Shown here: one piece after another, positions 48,151 through 60,100 of the stretch
Numbering within the stretch: position 1 is the stretch's first letter
How the letters are laid out: every line of letters begins with the position of its first letter
Source: Hyaloraphidium curvatum
Lineage: Eukaryota; Monoblepharomycota; Hyaloraphidiomycetes; Hyaloraphidiales; Hyaloraphidiaceae
Direction: 5' to 3'
Assembly: GCA_025558095.1 (NCBI GenBank)
Contig: JAIVFI010000004.1
Span: 744,001 to 808,000 of the forward strand
DNA: 64,000 nt
Notes under the pieces: model-generated
What the model was told of the DNA's origin: nothing
Database searches by the model: none
The model's input: the letters and a program-made list of their open reading frames with translations, nothing else
Made by a program: the position numbers and the translations under genes

Positions 48151-50874
48151 TCAAATGGATACATAGCTCGGCGCCTTGAGGAAGTAGAACACGTTGCCTG
48201 AACGACGTAGCAGCCGCGCCGTCCGCTCCCTCGCTCGCCTTCCCGCCGTCACCACCTCGTGGATGTCCCCGAGCACCGACGGGTTGTACACGAACGTGCT
48301 GTGCCGCACCCTGCCCGCGTTGGCGTCCAGGAAGGACGAGTCGACGACGTCGCAGTCGAGGAAGGCCTTGACCCGGGGGCAGGGCACCTTGGCCTTCTTG
48401 CGGAGGTTCGTGTTCTTGGAAAAGTCGCGCCCCTCCACGGGCAGCGGCCCCTCGATGCCGCCGTTTTCCTCGACCGGCATGCCAACGTGGGAGCTGTCGT
48501 CAGGCTGCAGCCGCGCCGCGGCCTCCTTCAGGTCCGTCTCGCGCCGCTTGAACGTGGCCCGGTCCGACGGGCTGGATGCCAGCGCACGGAGCTGGTCCTT
48601 GGTCAGCTCGACGATGTCGAGTGCGCCGGGCCACGGCGACAGCTCAGGCCAGAAGGGATCGACAAAGTAAGCGGCGGGGTTGCGCCCTGCGTCGCCAGTC
48701 GGCGGTCACTTCGGGTGCGGCGTTTGGAGAAAGATCGGATCGAACTCACCCATGGACAGCCGCCCGGTGAGAACCTCGGCCATCTCCAGCGCCTTGTCGT
48801 GGAAGTCGGTGTAGGAAGTGATGGAGTTCGTGAACTGCCGCAGGACGGGGAAGTGCACCCCGATGAAGTCCATGAGGTCGAGCTCGCCGTGGATAAGGGT
48901 CAGGGAGCCGAGCGCCGGCAAGGAAGGATCCCTGGGCGGGATTTGCGAGGAGTGGAGAGGTCGGAAGACGTCCTCGGCGAACTCGCTGAGCTGGCACGCG
49001 ACGCGACAGCCCATCCTATATGGCAGGAACGGGGGTTTAAGAGCTGGGCGGTGCGTATCGCCCGAAGCAATGCTCACGAATGGCCGATGATGTGGATCTT
49101 CGAGAAGCCGATCCGGTTGAGTAGCTGCAGGCACGCCTTGAGGTCGGCCTTGACGCCGTCGGATTTGGACATGTCCCGAACGGTGCGGAACGACGCAAAG
49201 GGGTACAAGCCTGCGGGCCTGCGACGAGTGCGAACGTCAGCGTGATCTCCAGAAGAGGGAGGAAAAAACAAGCCCAAACCAGTCAAAGGCGAAGAACTTG
49301 TAGTTCGGTCCAAAGCCGGCGAGCCCTCTCGCCTGGCTGATCTCGCAGACGGCCGTCTGTGCCGTGTTCCACAGGCCGTGAATGTATAGTACGCACTCCT
49401 CCAGGGTGGGATCCATCGGGGGATCCGAAAGCAGTCGCACCATTCTGTCCGCCGACGCCTCGGTCAAAGGTTTGGGCTCCATGAGCAGGGTCGCCTTGGG
49501 CAAATGCCGCAGGAACTTGCCCGCCACCGACACCTCCACCGCCGCCACGCCGACCGCCAGCCCGCCCGGATCCCGCGCAGGGTTGACGTTTCCGGAGTCC
49601 CACGCCGCCCGGTTGTTCCGGATCAGGCCGACCCTCTTAGCCGAGAAGGCCGAGCCGGTGCTTGTCACTGTCGACTCGAAGGGAGCCACAGGGGTACCGT
49701 GGTCGAACCAACCGACAAGCGCCTCGCCAAAGATCCCGTCGTCGAGCCACTCCCCGTACCCGTGCGGCAGCCCGTTCTCGTCCGTCGCGCCGCGGTAGGT
49801 GCACGTCCCGCGGTGCAGGGAGAGGACGAAGCGGTAGGAGAAGGAGCCGGGTCGCCCGGGGATGGGGTCCACGCGCCAGAGACGCCGCGTCCAGGCGTCG
49901 TCGATCAGTCCCTTCCGGAGGAGGTAAGGAAGGAGATAATGCCACAGCACGTGCCCCACGATGAGGCACACGGCGAGGAAAACGAACACCACAGTAAAGC
50001 TGACGAAGACCTTCTGGTACTCGCGCTCGAAGCGGTAGTCCGTGTCTTCCCCGCTCGCCTGGTAGGTCACTTTGAGGACGAAGACCGAGAGGACCCACAG
50101 GTCGAGCACAAGCAGCAGGCCCTTGATGTACCTGCTTGGCGAGTTCAGGAAGAACACCCACGGCAGCCCGACGAGCAGGACAAAGAAAAAGAACCACTCC
50201 TCGACCGCGACGCGGATTGAGGCGGCGCTCAGGTAGCCGAAGGCCTTCAAGATGGACAAGATGATGAAAAGGCCCGCGATGGCCGCGAAGAGAAAGATCC
50301 ACAGGCGGACGCCCAGCCTGGTTTCGGTGTACTCCCCGTTGGCGGCCCGCTCCAACGACCGGGCGAGCATGTGCCTGTAGGTGGCCAGCGCTCTGACCGA
50401 GCTCTTGCCGTCCTCCAGTTCGGTCCTGACCGGGTCTCGGTACAGCAGAGGCGGGCCGGAATAGGAAGACGCGGCGAGCCCGTGGGCCTGGAGGCGCGCC
50501 GTTGGGTCCAGCCTCCGCAGCCTGTAGCTGGCGGCCGTGGTGTCCACGTCGAAGAAGGGGACATACGGTCTTTCGAGCCGTCCGTTGGCGTCCGCGAGCT
50601 GTCCGTTTTCGGCAGAGTCCGGGAGCTGCCGCGTGGCGATGGTAACGACAGAGTCCGTGAGCTGTGTCCCGGTGGCAGAGTCCGCGAGCTGTCTCTCGGC
50701 GTCAGACCCCTCCAGCAGCTGCCTCTGGGCGGCATTGGCCACCTCCTGGGTGCCAGATCCCGCCTCCTGGCTTTGGGTGGAAGGCTCCGGGGGCCTTTCG
50801 TGTGAGACAGGCGCAGTTGACATCTCCGAGAGCTCCATCGCGGGTCCATCGTGTTCGGCAAGCTGTGCGCTCAT
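48151..50874 (-). CDS. Polytopic membrane protein with MORN-like motif and DUF900 alpha/beta hydrolase
   Basis: Four exons (50874-49280, 49218-49078, 49015-48750, 48686-48151; phases agree) give 845 aa. Residues 1-170 are soluble and Gln/Ser rich. Four TM segments follow (LWIFLFAAIAGLFIILSIL, WFFFFVLLVGLPWVFFL, GLLLVLDLWVLSVFVLKV, FVSFTVVFVFLAVCLIVGHVL). Next comes a MORN-like GTCTYRGATDENGLPHGYGEW. The hydrolase begins CVLYIHGLWNTAQT; its nucleophile elbow is GHSMG (Ser near residue 579), split by an intron between GHS and MG. A later RVRHSTFVYNP offers the catalytic His. DUF900 hydrolases are of unknown substrate. It is divergent from dynein, with 247 bases between the starts. Confidence 0.85.
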
Positions 50875-51121
50875 TGCCTTATCGTCGAAAACTGCTTCTC
50901 CGGTCCTGCATCGCCTCTACGGTCCTCTGGACGAAACGCCGTGATCGAGTCGGTGGTCGGATTTTCCTATTGTAGCTCCCGAGTCGGAGCACCAAAATTG
51001 TTAGCGGGCCTGGCGAACCACACGTGAAGGGCGAAACGGCGGTTGGAGCCGGGAACGCGCCATTGCTCGGTGCCGGCGCGTGTTCCGGGGACTCAGTGGC
51101 CGGAGATCGGCGCTGCCCGCC

Positions 51122-54100
51122 ATGGCGGCGACCGCCGAGGACGCCGGCGAGCTGAACGGCGCGGGCGCGGCGGAAGACGCGGTGCCGCCGCCGGACGCGG
51201 CCGCGCTGCTCTCTCTGATCTGCGCGCTCGCCGCGCCGTTTTTCGAGGCGTCGGCCGATGAGCTGCGCCGCGCTCTCGACGCCGACGGCGGCCTGGAGGT
51301 GTGCCGCCGCTTCGCGTCAGAGCCCGGCGCCGGAGCCCTCTTCGTGCGAAAGGAGGGCCGCGAGCCGAAGGCCGCCGGCGACGCCTCCCTGCCCGCACTG
51401 CCGCCCTCATTTTCATTCGCGCTCTCGGCCGCCCCGGCGTTCCCGCCGACGCTGCTGGCGACCATGGCCGTTGTCAAGCGCGGACCGCTTTCGTCGCTCG
51501 TGCCCCTGCCCGCGCAGCTGCAAACGATCACGCTGGGCGAAGGCGCGAACCCTTACGAGGCACTGTACGGCGTCGTGACGGGGGCTGTGGCGCCGGTGTT
51601 TGACGCGTGGAGCGAGATGGCCGGCAAGGGCGAGGGAGAGGGCAAGGAGCGTGGAGGTACCGTTCTCCGCTCGTTTCGTGGTCTCCGCTCTCCTGATCAG
51701 CGTTCAAATAAGGCGTGCCCGCTGCCAAGCGCAAGATTGCCGAGCTGTCACTGTCTCTGCTCTCGCTGCAGCAGAACGTTTCCATCCCCGACCCGCACCT
51801 CGTCATCCACCCCTCGATCCGCAACGCAATCGCCGCAGCGCGCGCACAGTCCCGCCGCGCATTCCCCGACGACCTTGGCGCCGCCGTCTCCGACGCCGCT
51901 TTCCTAAACCGGCTGCAGGCCGACGTCAACAGCTGGGTCCGCGAGATCCAGAAGGTCACGCGGCTGGACCGCGACCCCGCCCAGGGCTCCGCGGCCCAGG
52001 AAATTTCCTTCTGGCTCTCTATGGAGCGTGCACTCGCGTCTATCGAGGCCATGCTCCGCTCCGACGAGGTGCTACTCACCCTGGATGTCCTCAAGAACGC
52101 CAAGCGGTTCCACGCCACCGTCGGCTTCCTCTCCGATACGGGCCTCAAGGAAGCCGTCGATCGCGTGGGCCGCATATGCAACCCCTTCATGAAGGAGTTC
52201 CCCCTCTCGGACCTCCTCTCGGCCACGGACGTGGCGAAGGCCGAGGAGGCCGTAGAGGCCATCTTCAACCACATCAACAAGAAGATTCGCATCGCGCCCT
52301 ACCCCACCAAGCGCGCTCTCGCCCTCGTCGAGGCCGTCTCGCGCGACTTCAACGACGCCCTCGTGCGCATCCTCGGCGCGCACAGGCTGCTCTACCTCCC
52401 CTACCCGGACTTTGACGCCGCCACCGCGGGCTGCGACGCTCTGTTCCGTACCTGGGACGACCAGTCCAAGGACTTTGTCTCGATCGCGCGCGACCTGCAG
52501 CGCAAGCGCGGGGAAAAGTTCGTTCCGATGAAGATCGCCCCCGCCCACGCCAGGCTGCAGGAGCGGATCGGGTACCTGCGCTCGTTCCGGCGGCAGCACG
52601 AGGAGCTCGCGCGGACCGTCGTGGGGGTCATGAAGGGCGAGGGCGGCGGGCTGGCAGGGGAGGACGCGGCGGAGGACATCAACGCAGCGTACGAGCTCGT
52701 GCGGAGCGTGGACGTCCTTGACGTGTCGCCGGGTGGGTTATTCCGGCAGACGCCCGCCCTTTCAGGGACTGACTCCCAACCCCCTTGTCGGCAGAGGGCA
52801 CCGACACCTGGGTCTCTGCAGAGACCATGTACAACGAGCGCATCTCGCGGGTCGAGAACGCCATCATCGTCTCGCTCCGCGACCGCCTCGCGACGTGCAA
52901 GAACGCCAACGAGATGTTCCGCGTCTTCGGCAAGTTCAACGCGCTGTTTGTGCGGCCAAAGATCCGGGGGGCGATACAGGAGTACCAGGCGCAGCTGATC
53001 GAGAACGTCAAGGAGGACATCAGGTTCGTCGCGGTCCGAGTGTTGGCGCTTCCTGGGCACTCATCTCGGCTGCCCATTCCACAGCAAACTCCACGAAAAG
53101 TTCAAGCAGCATTACCGCAACTCGACCGCCTACGTCATGAGCGGCGTGCGCGACGTCCCGCCCGTGGCCGGCGCCATCATCTGGGCGCGGCAGATCGAGC
53201 GGCAGCTGGCAGGCTACATGAAGCGCGTCGAGGACGTGCTTGGCAAGGGCTGGGAGCTCTACGCCGAGGGCCAGAAGCTGGCGGGGGAGAGCAGCAGCTT
53301 CCAGAAGAAGCTCGACACCCGGCCGATCTTCGAGGCGTGGCTGGCTGAGGTGCAGAAGAAGGAGCGCGAGACGCGGATCGGCGGCCGACTTTTCGACATT
53401 GTGCGCACGCGGACCATCGGTTCGGACGGCGAGCCCGGGGACGGCGCGGGGATCCAGCAGGTCCTGCGCCTGGTCGTCAACTTCGACCAGTCCCTCGTCG
53501 GCATGTTCAAGGAGGTGCGCAACATGCTCTGGCTCGGCTTCTCGGTCCCGCACACGGTCTCGCAGCTGGCGAGGGACGTGCGTCGGATATACCCCTACGC
53601 AGTGGCGGTGACCGAGGTGGTGCGGACCTACGCGCGGTCGTGCGACGAGATCGCGCGGCCGGCCAACGCCGGCGTGCCGGCGCTCGTCGCGGGGTACAAG
53701 AAGGACGTCCAGCAGGCCGTTTCGCGGGGCATGGCGCTGCAGTGGGACGGCTTCGGCGCCTTTTCGGACCACGTGGGGCCTGGCGGCGATCTGGGGAGGC
53801 ACGCCGCCTTCGTTAGGGACCTCGCTGGGGCGGTAGCCGTGTTCCAGGACAAGGTCGCCGCTGCGGTGGAGGCGAACCAGGTGGCCAAGCAGGCTCTCGA
53901 CGAGCTGCGGACCTGTGCATTTTCCAAGCAGGCTTTCGCAGGCATTCTGGAGCGCGTCCAGAAGCAGGTGCGTTCTCTCGGGTGCTCGCTCCTGCGCTCG
54001 ATGACCGACTTACTCCCATTTAGATCGACCACCTCAACCTCGAAGGCTACTCGAACTTGGAAGAATGGGTCAAGACATTGGATTCCACCGTCAAGAGCAC

Positions 54101-57100
54101 CTTGGCTCACCGGCTCGAAACGGCGATCAAGGTGGGGGAGGTCGGCCTTGACTGTTATGACTCTCTGGCTGACGAACTTTCCAGGCTTGGATCGCGGAGT
54201 TCCAGCGGAACGGCTCCGAGGATACCGAGGCCGACCTCGGACGCACGTCGAGCTCCCGACGGCGCCACGCCCGAACCTCCATGACGGAGCTCCTCCCTCG
54301 CAACCTTGTCCTCGGCGAGGCGCCGACCCTGCCGGTGCTGGTTCACGAGATCAAGATCCGGAACCAGACCATGTTCCTGGATCCGCCGATCGAGAACGCG
54401 CGGGAGAAGATGTACCAGCAGCTGCACGATTGGCTTGGTATGTTTGGACAGCTTTCCCGCCGATGAGAGCTGAGCCGTCTCCCTGCCAGCCGTCGTGTGC
54501 ACGCTTCCTGCGATTCAGTCTTCGCGCTACGAGCTCGGACTCGATTTGGATGGCAGCACGAAGCGCAGCTCGTACGCGGACGTGGTGCGTACGGCCGTTA
54601 GCGCTCCTCAAGGTCTGATCTAACCAGCTGTCACTAGCTTGTCGACCTCACCGACGGCGGTCTCGAGAAGGCTTACACGGCCATTGAATCCAAGCTCCGG
54701 GATGTTTCGGAGTATGCCAAGGTCTGGCTTCAGTACCAGTCGCTCTGGGACCTGGACGCGGAGCAGGTCTACGCGAGCATCGGGGACGACGTTGCCCTGT
54801 GGCAGCAGCTCGTCACGGAGATCAAGGAAGCTCGCTCGACCTTCGACAACTCCGAAACGGAGCGGTCGTTCGGTTGCATCCTTGTCGATTACGAGCAGGT
54901 GCAGAGCAAGGTCAACGCCAAGTACGACCAGTGGCAGCGCGAGATCCTAAACAGGTTCGGAGTCAAGCTGGGCCAGGCGATGCGCGACTTCTTCCAGTCG
55001 CTGTCGTATGCCCGCGCCGAACTCGAGCAGCACACTACCCTGGACGGACCGAGCACTGCCGAGGCAGTGGCCTTCGTGACCGCGGTCCAGGAACTCCGCG
55101 GCAAGGGTCCTCAGTGGACCAAGGACATGGACTCGTTCCGGTCGGGACAGCGCACGCTCGAGCGGCAGCGTTTCCAATTCCCCGCGGATTGGCTCGACGT
55201 GGACCAGCTCGCCGGGGAGTGGAGCGCGTTTTCGGAGATCTTGCAGAGGCGGGTGGCGTCCATCCAGACCCAACTCGGTAAGCTGCTGGCGCTGCCGTCT
55301 GGTTCAGCTTTCTGACCGCGAGTTCCTTCAGCGACATTGCAGTCCAAGATCGTCGCCGAGGACCAGGTCGTCGAGGGCAAGATCAAGGCCATCCTCGCGG
55401 AGTGGGAAAAGACCAAGCCGGTCAAGGGCGACATCAAGCCCGGTGCCGCGACCAGTAGCCTTACCATCTTTGAGGGCCGCGTCAATCGGCTCAAGGACGA
55501 GTACCAGCAGTTGTGCAAGGCCAAGGAGGCGCTGGACCTTGAGGGCATCATGGACGATCGCCTCTCGCCCGTGCTCGAGGAGCTCAAAGATCTCAAGGCG
55601 GTCTGGGCAGAGATCGGCAAGGTCTGGCACTCGGTCGTCGAGATCAAGGATACGCAGTGGGCGTCGGTGGTGCCTCGCAAGATCCGACAACAGCTCGACA
55701 ATCTGGTCAACCAGGCGAGGGAGCTGCCGGCCAAGATGCGCACGTATGCCGCCTACGACTACCTCCAGGAGGCCTTGAAGGGCTTCGTCAAGGTCAACGC
55801 CATCGTGGCGGACCTCAAGTCTGATGCCATGAGGGACCGGCATTGGCGCCAGCTCTTCAAGACCTTGAAGGTCGATGGCCGCGTGTCGCTCGCAGACATG
55901 ACGCTGGGAACAATTTGGGATCTCGACCTCCGCAAGAACGAGGCCAGCTTCAAGGAGGTCATCCTCATTGCGCAGGGCGAGATGGCTTTGGAGGAGTTCC
56001 TGCGCCAGGTTCGCGACACGTGGAACGGCTACGCGCTGGACCTGGTGAACTACCAGAACAAATGGTGGGTCCGTCCGTTGCCGTCCCTCGCCAAAGTCTG
56101 ATCGTAGCTCTGCACAGCCGCCTCATTCGCGGTTGGGACGAGCTGTTCACAAAGTGCGCCGAGAACCTCAGCAGCTTGTCGGCCATGAGGCACAGCCCGT
56201 ACTACAAGGTCTTCGAGGAGGAGGCTGTGGGATGGGAGGACAAGCTGAACCGCATCCACGTTCTTTTCGACCTTTGGATCGATGTCCAGCGCCAGTGGGT
56301 CTATCTGGAAGGGATCTTCAGCGGGAGTGCGGACATCAAGACGCTGCTGCCCGTGGAGAGCAACCGCTTCCAGAACATCAATGCCGAGTTCATGGCCGTG
56401 ATGAAGAAGGTCTACAAGTCGCCATTCGTTCTCGATGTCCTGAACATCCCCAGCATCCAGAAGTCGATGGAGCGCCTCGCGGACCTGCTTACAAAGATCC
56501 AGAAGGCTCTCGGAGAGTACTTGGAGCGGGAGAGGTCGGCGTTTCCTCGGTTTTACTTTGTCGGTGACGAGGACCTTCTCGAGATCATCGGCAACAGCAA
56601 GGACGTTTTCCGCATCCAGAAGCACTTTGCCAAGATGTTCGCGGGCGTGGCGAACATCTTGGTCAGCGATGAGGGTGACTCCATCCTCGGCATGGGATCC
56701 CGCGAGGGCGAGGTCATCCAGTTCCGCGCGCCGATAAAGCTCAAAAACTACTCGAGGATCAACGAGTGGCTGTCGGCTCTTGAGTCCGAAATGCGGAACA
56801 CGCTGGCGCTGCTGTTGACGGACGCTGTCTCGGACCTCGCTTCCATCTATCGCTCCTCCAAAGGGCTCCGATCGCCCGATTTTCTCCGGTGGATCGAGCG
56901 GTACCCCGCTCAAGTTTGCCTCCTCGCCGTGCAGGTCCTCTGGACCCAAACGGTCGAGACGGCCTTGAACTCCGCGGCTCCGAGGACGGCGATCCAGGTG
57001 CCCCTCGAAATCGTTGATAACGGACTCGCCATGCTCGCGGACGCGGTCTTGAAGGACTTGGCGGTCCTCACCCGGAGGAAGAGCGAACAGATCATCACCG

Positions 57101-60100
57101 AGTTGGTGCACCAGCGGGATGCCATCCGCCAGCAGCAGGAGCGCGGCGTGCAGGGTCCCAAGGACTTCAACTGGCTCTACTTCATGCGGTTCTACTTCAA
57201 CCCTGCGGCGGAGGAGCCCACGTCGAGGCTGACGATCCACATGGCGGACGCTTCGTTCGGCTACGGCTACGAGTACCTCGGGGTACCCGACAAGCTGGTC
57301 CAGACGGCTCTCACGGATCGTTGCTATCTGACGCTGACGCAGGCGCTGAAGGCGCGCATGGGCGGGTCGCCTTTCGGCCCCGCCGGGACCGGCAAGACGG
57401 AGTCCGTCAAAGCCCTGGGGAGCCAGTTTGGTCGCTTCGTTCTCGTCTTTTGCTGCGACGAGACATTCGATTTCCAGGCCATGGGGCGCATATTCGTCGG
57501 GCTGTGCCGCGTCGGCGCATGGGGCTGCTTCGACGAGTTCAACCGCTTGGAGGAGCGCATCATGAGTGCGGTGTCCCAGCAGATCCAGACGATCCAGGCA
57601 GGCCTCCAGGACGGGGCCGAGATCGACCTCATTGGCAAGAGCCTAAAGGTCGATCCCAGCACTGGCATCTTCATCACCATGAACCCCGGGTACGCCGGCC
57701 GGCAGAACCTGCCCGATAACCTCAAAAAGCTCTTCCGGAGCATCGCCATGACCAAGCCGGACCGCGAAGCCATCGCGCAGGTCATGCTGTTCTCGCAAGG
57801 TTTCCGAGCGGCAGAGATGCTGGCGTCGAAGATCGTGCCGTTCTTCAACCTGTGCCAGGAACAGCTGTCTCCGCAGTCACACTACGACTTTGGTCTCCGT
57901 GCCCTCAAGAGCGTGCTAGTGAGCGCCGGCAACATCAAGCGAGACCGCCTCGCGAGCGGTGGGACTGGTGCTTTGGCATCGGATCCGGTCTCGGAGCAGC
58001 AGGTGCTCATCCAGTCGGTTCACAAGACCATCGTGCCGAAGCTTGTCGCCGACGACATTCCTCTGCTGGAAAGGTGGGAAGCGCGCTCTACTTCGCCAGC
58101 TGAGTATCTGACGCACTACTCGCCACTACCCCAGCCTTTTGGACGACGTGTTCCCCTCTGTGGACCATGCCCCCGTCGACGTTGGTGTCTTGCTGACTGA
58201 ACTCAAGAGGGTCTGCGCGGAGCGCGGGTTCGTCGACGGCAATCTGTGGCTGGAGAAGGTGGTTCAGCTCTACCAGATCCAGCTGATCCACCACGGAGTC
58301 ATGATGGTCGGGCCCTCGGGAAGCGGCAAGACGAGTGCCTGGCAAGTCTTGCTCGCAGCACTGCAGAAGGTCGAAGGCGTCGAAGGTGTCGCGCACGTGA
58401 TCAACCCGAAAGCCATGTCGAAGGAGGAGCTCTACGGGTTCATGGACCCGACGACGAGGGAGTGGACCGACGGTCTGTTTACCCACGTCCTCCGCAAGAT
58501 TGTGGACAACGTGCGTGGAGAGAGCTCAAAGCGGCACTGGATCATTTTCGACGGCGACGTGGATCCCGAATGGGTCGAGAACCTCAACAGCGTGCTGGAT
58601 GACAACAAGCTGCTCACACTGCCCAATGGGGAACGTCTGAACCTGCCACCGAACGTCCGGATCATGTTTGAGGTCGATAACCTCAAGTATGCGACGCTGG
58701 CGACGGTCAGTCGATGCGGCATGGTGTGGTTCAGCAAGGAGGTCGTGACGCCGGCCATGATGCTGGCCAACTACTTGACCACGCTCCGGAACGCGCCCCT
58801 TGGTGACGTTGAGGAGGAGAGGCGACCGTCGGATGGGGCGCCGACTGAGTCTCCCCAGCTCGCCGTTCAGCGCCAGTGCGCCGAAATCTACGCGCCCTAC
58901 CTCGCGCCGGAAGGCTTGGCAGCGAAAGCGCTGGAGGTGGCGGAGAAGTCGGACCACATCATGGACTTCACAGTCGCCCGCGCCCTCGGAACCCTCTTCT
59001 CTCTGCTGAACAAGGTCGTCCGGAACGTTTTGGACTACAACACGCAGCACCCGGATTTCCCCATGGGTGCGGAGCAGCTGGAGCTGTACGTCACCAAGCG
59101 CTTCGTCTCGGCTTTGGCCTGGAGCTTTGCTGGCGATGCCAAGGCCGAGGTGCGGACCGCGATTGCGGACTTCATTCGTGATTCGACGACCCTGGACTTC
59201 CCCGGAGCGACCGCGGGACAGAGCATATTCGATTTCGACGTCAACATTTCGACGGGTGAATGGGTCGCTTGGCAGTCGCGCGTGCCCACCGTCGAGATCG
59301 AGACCCACCAGGTTGCATCGGCCGACGTCGTGATTCCCACCGTGGACACGGTCAGGCACGAGGACATCATTTACTCGTGGCTTTCCGAGCACAAGCCGTT
59401 GATCATGTGCGGTCCGCCCGGATCCGGCAAGACAATGACCCTGTTCAACGCTCTCCGCAAGCTCCCGGAGATGGAGGTCGTCGGGCTGAACTTCGCCAGC
59501 GCAACGACTCCCGAGCTCATCCTGAAGACGTTCGACCAGCATTGCGAGTACCGCAAGACTCCCACGGGGATGGTCCTCTCGCCGAATGCGATCGGCAAAT
59601 GGCTCGTCTTCTTCTGCGACGAAATCAACTTGCCCGCCACGGATAAGTACGGCACTCAGCGCGTCATCTCGTTCATGCGCCAGTTTGTCGAAAGCGGTGG
59701 CTTCTGGCGCGCCTCCGACAAGTCCTGGGTCAGGCTGGAGCGGATCCAGTTTGTCGGTGCCTGCAACCCGCCCACGGACCCGGGCCGTGTTCCGCTTTCG
59801 CACCGCTTCCTTCGACACGCCCCTGTCATCATGGTGGACTACCCCGGCGAAGCATCTCTGCAGCAGATATACGGCGCATTCAACCGCGCGGCGCTCAAGG
59901 TCATTCCGTCTCTGCGCGGATTCGGAGGCCCCGTCACCGCCGCAATGGTCGAGTTCTACCAGCGGTCGCAAGAGCGCTTCACCGCCGACATACAGGCCCA
60001 CTACATCTACAGCCCGCGTGAGCTCACTCGCTGGGTTCGGGGAATCTTCGAGACCATCAAGCCTCTTGAGACGCTGTCGCTCGAAGGGCTCGTTCGCATC

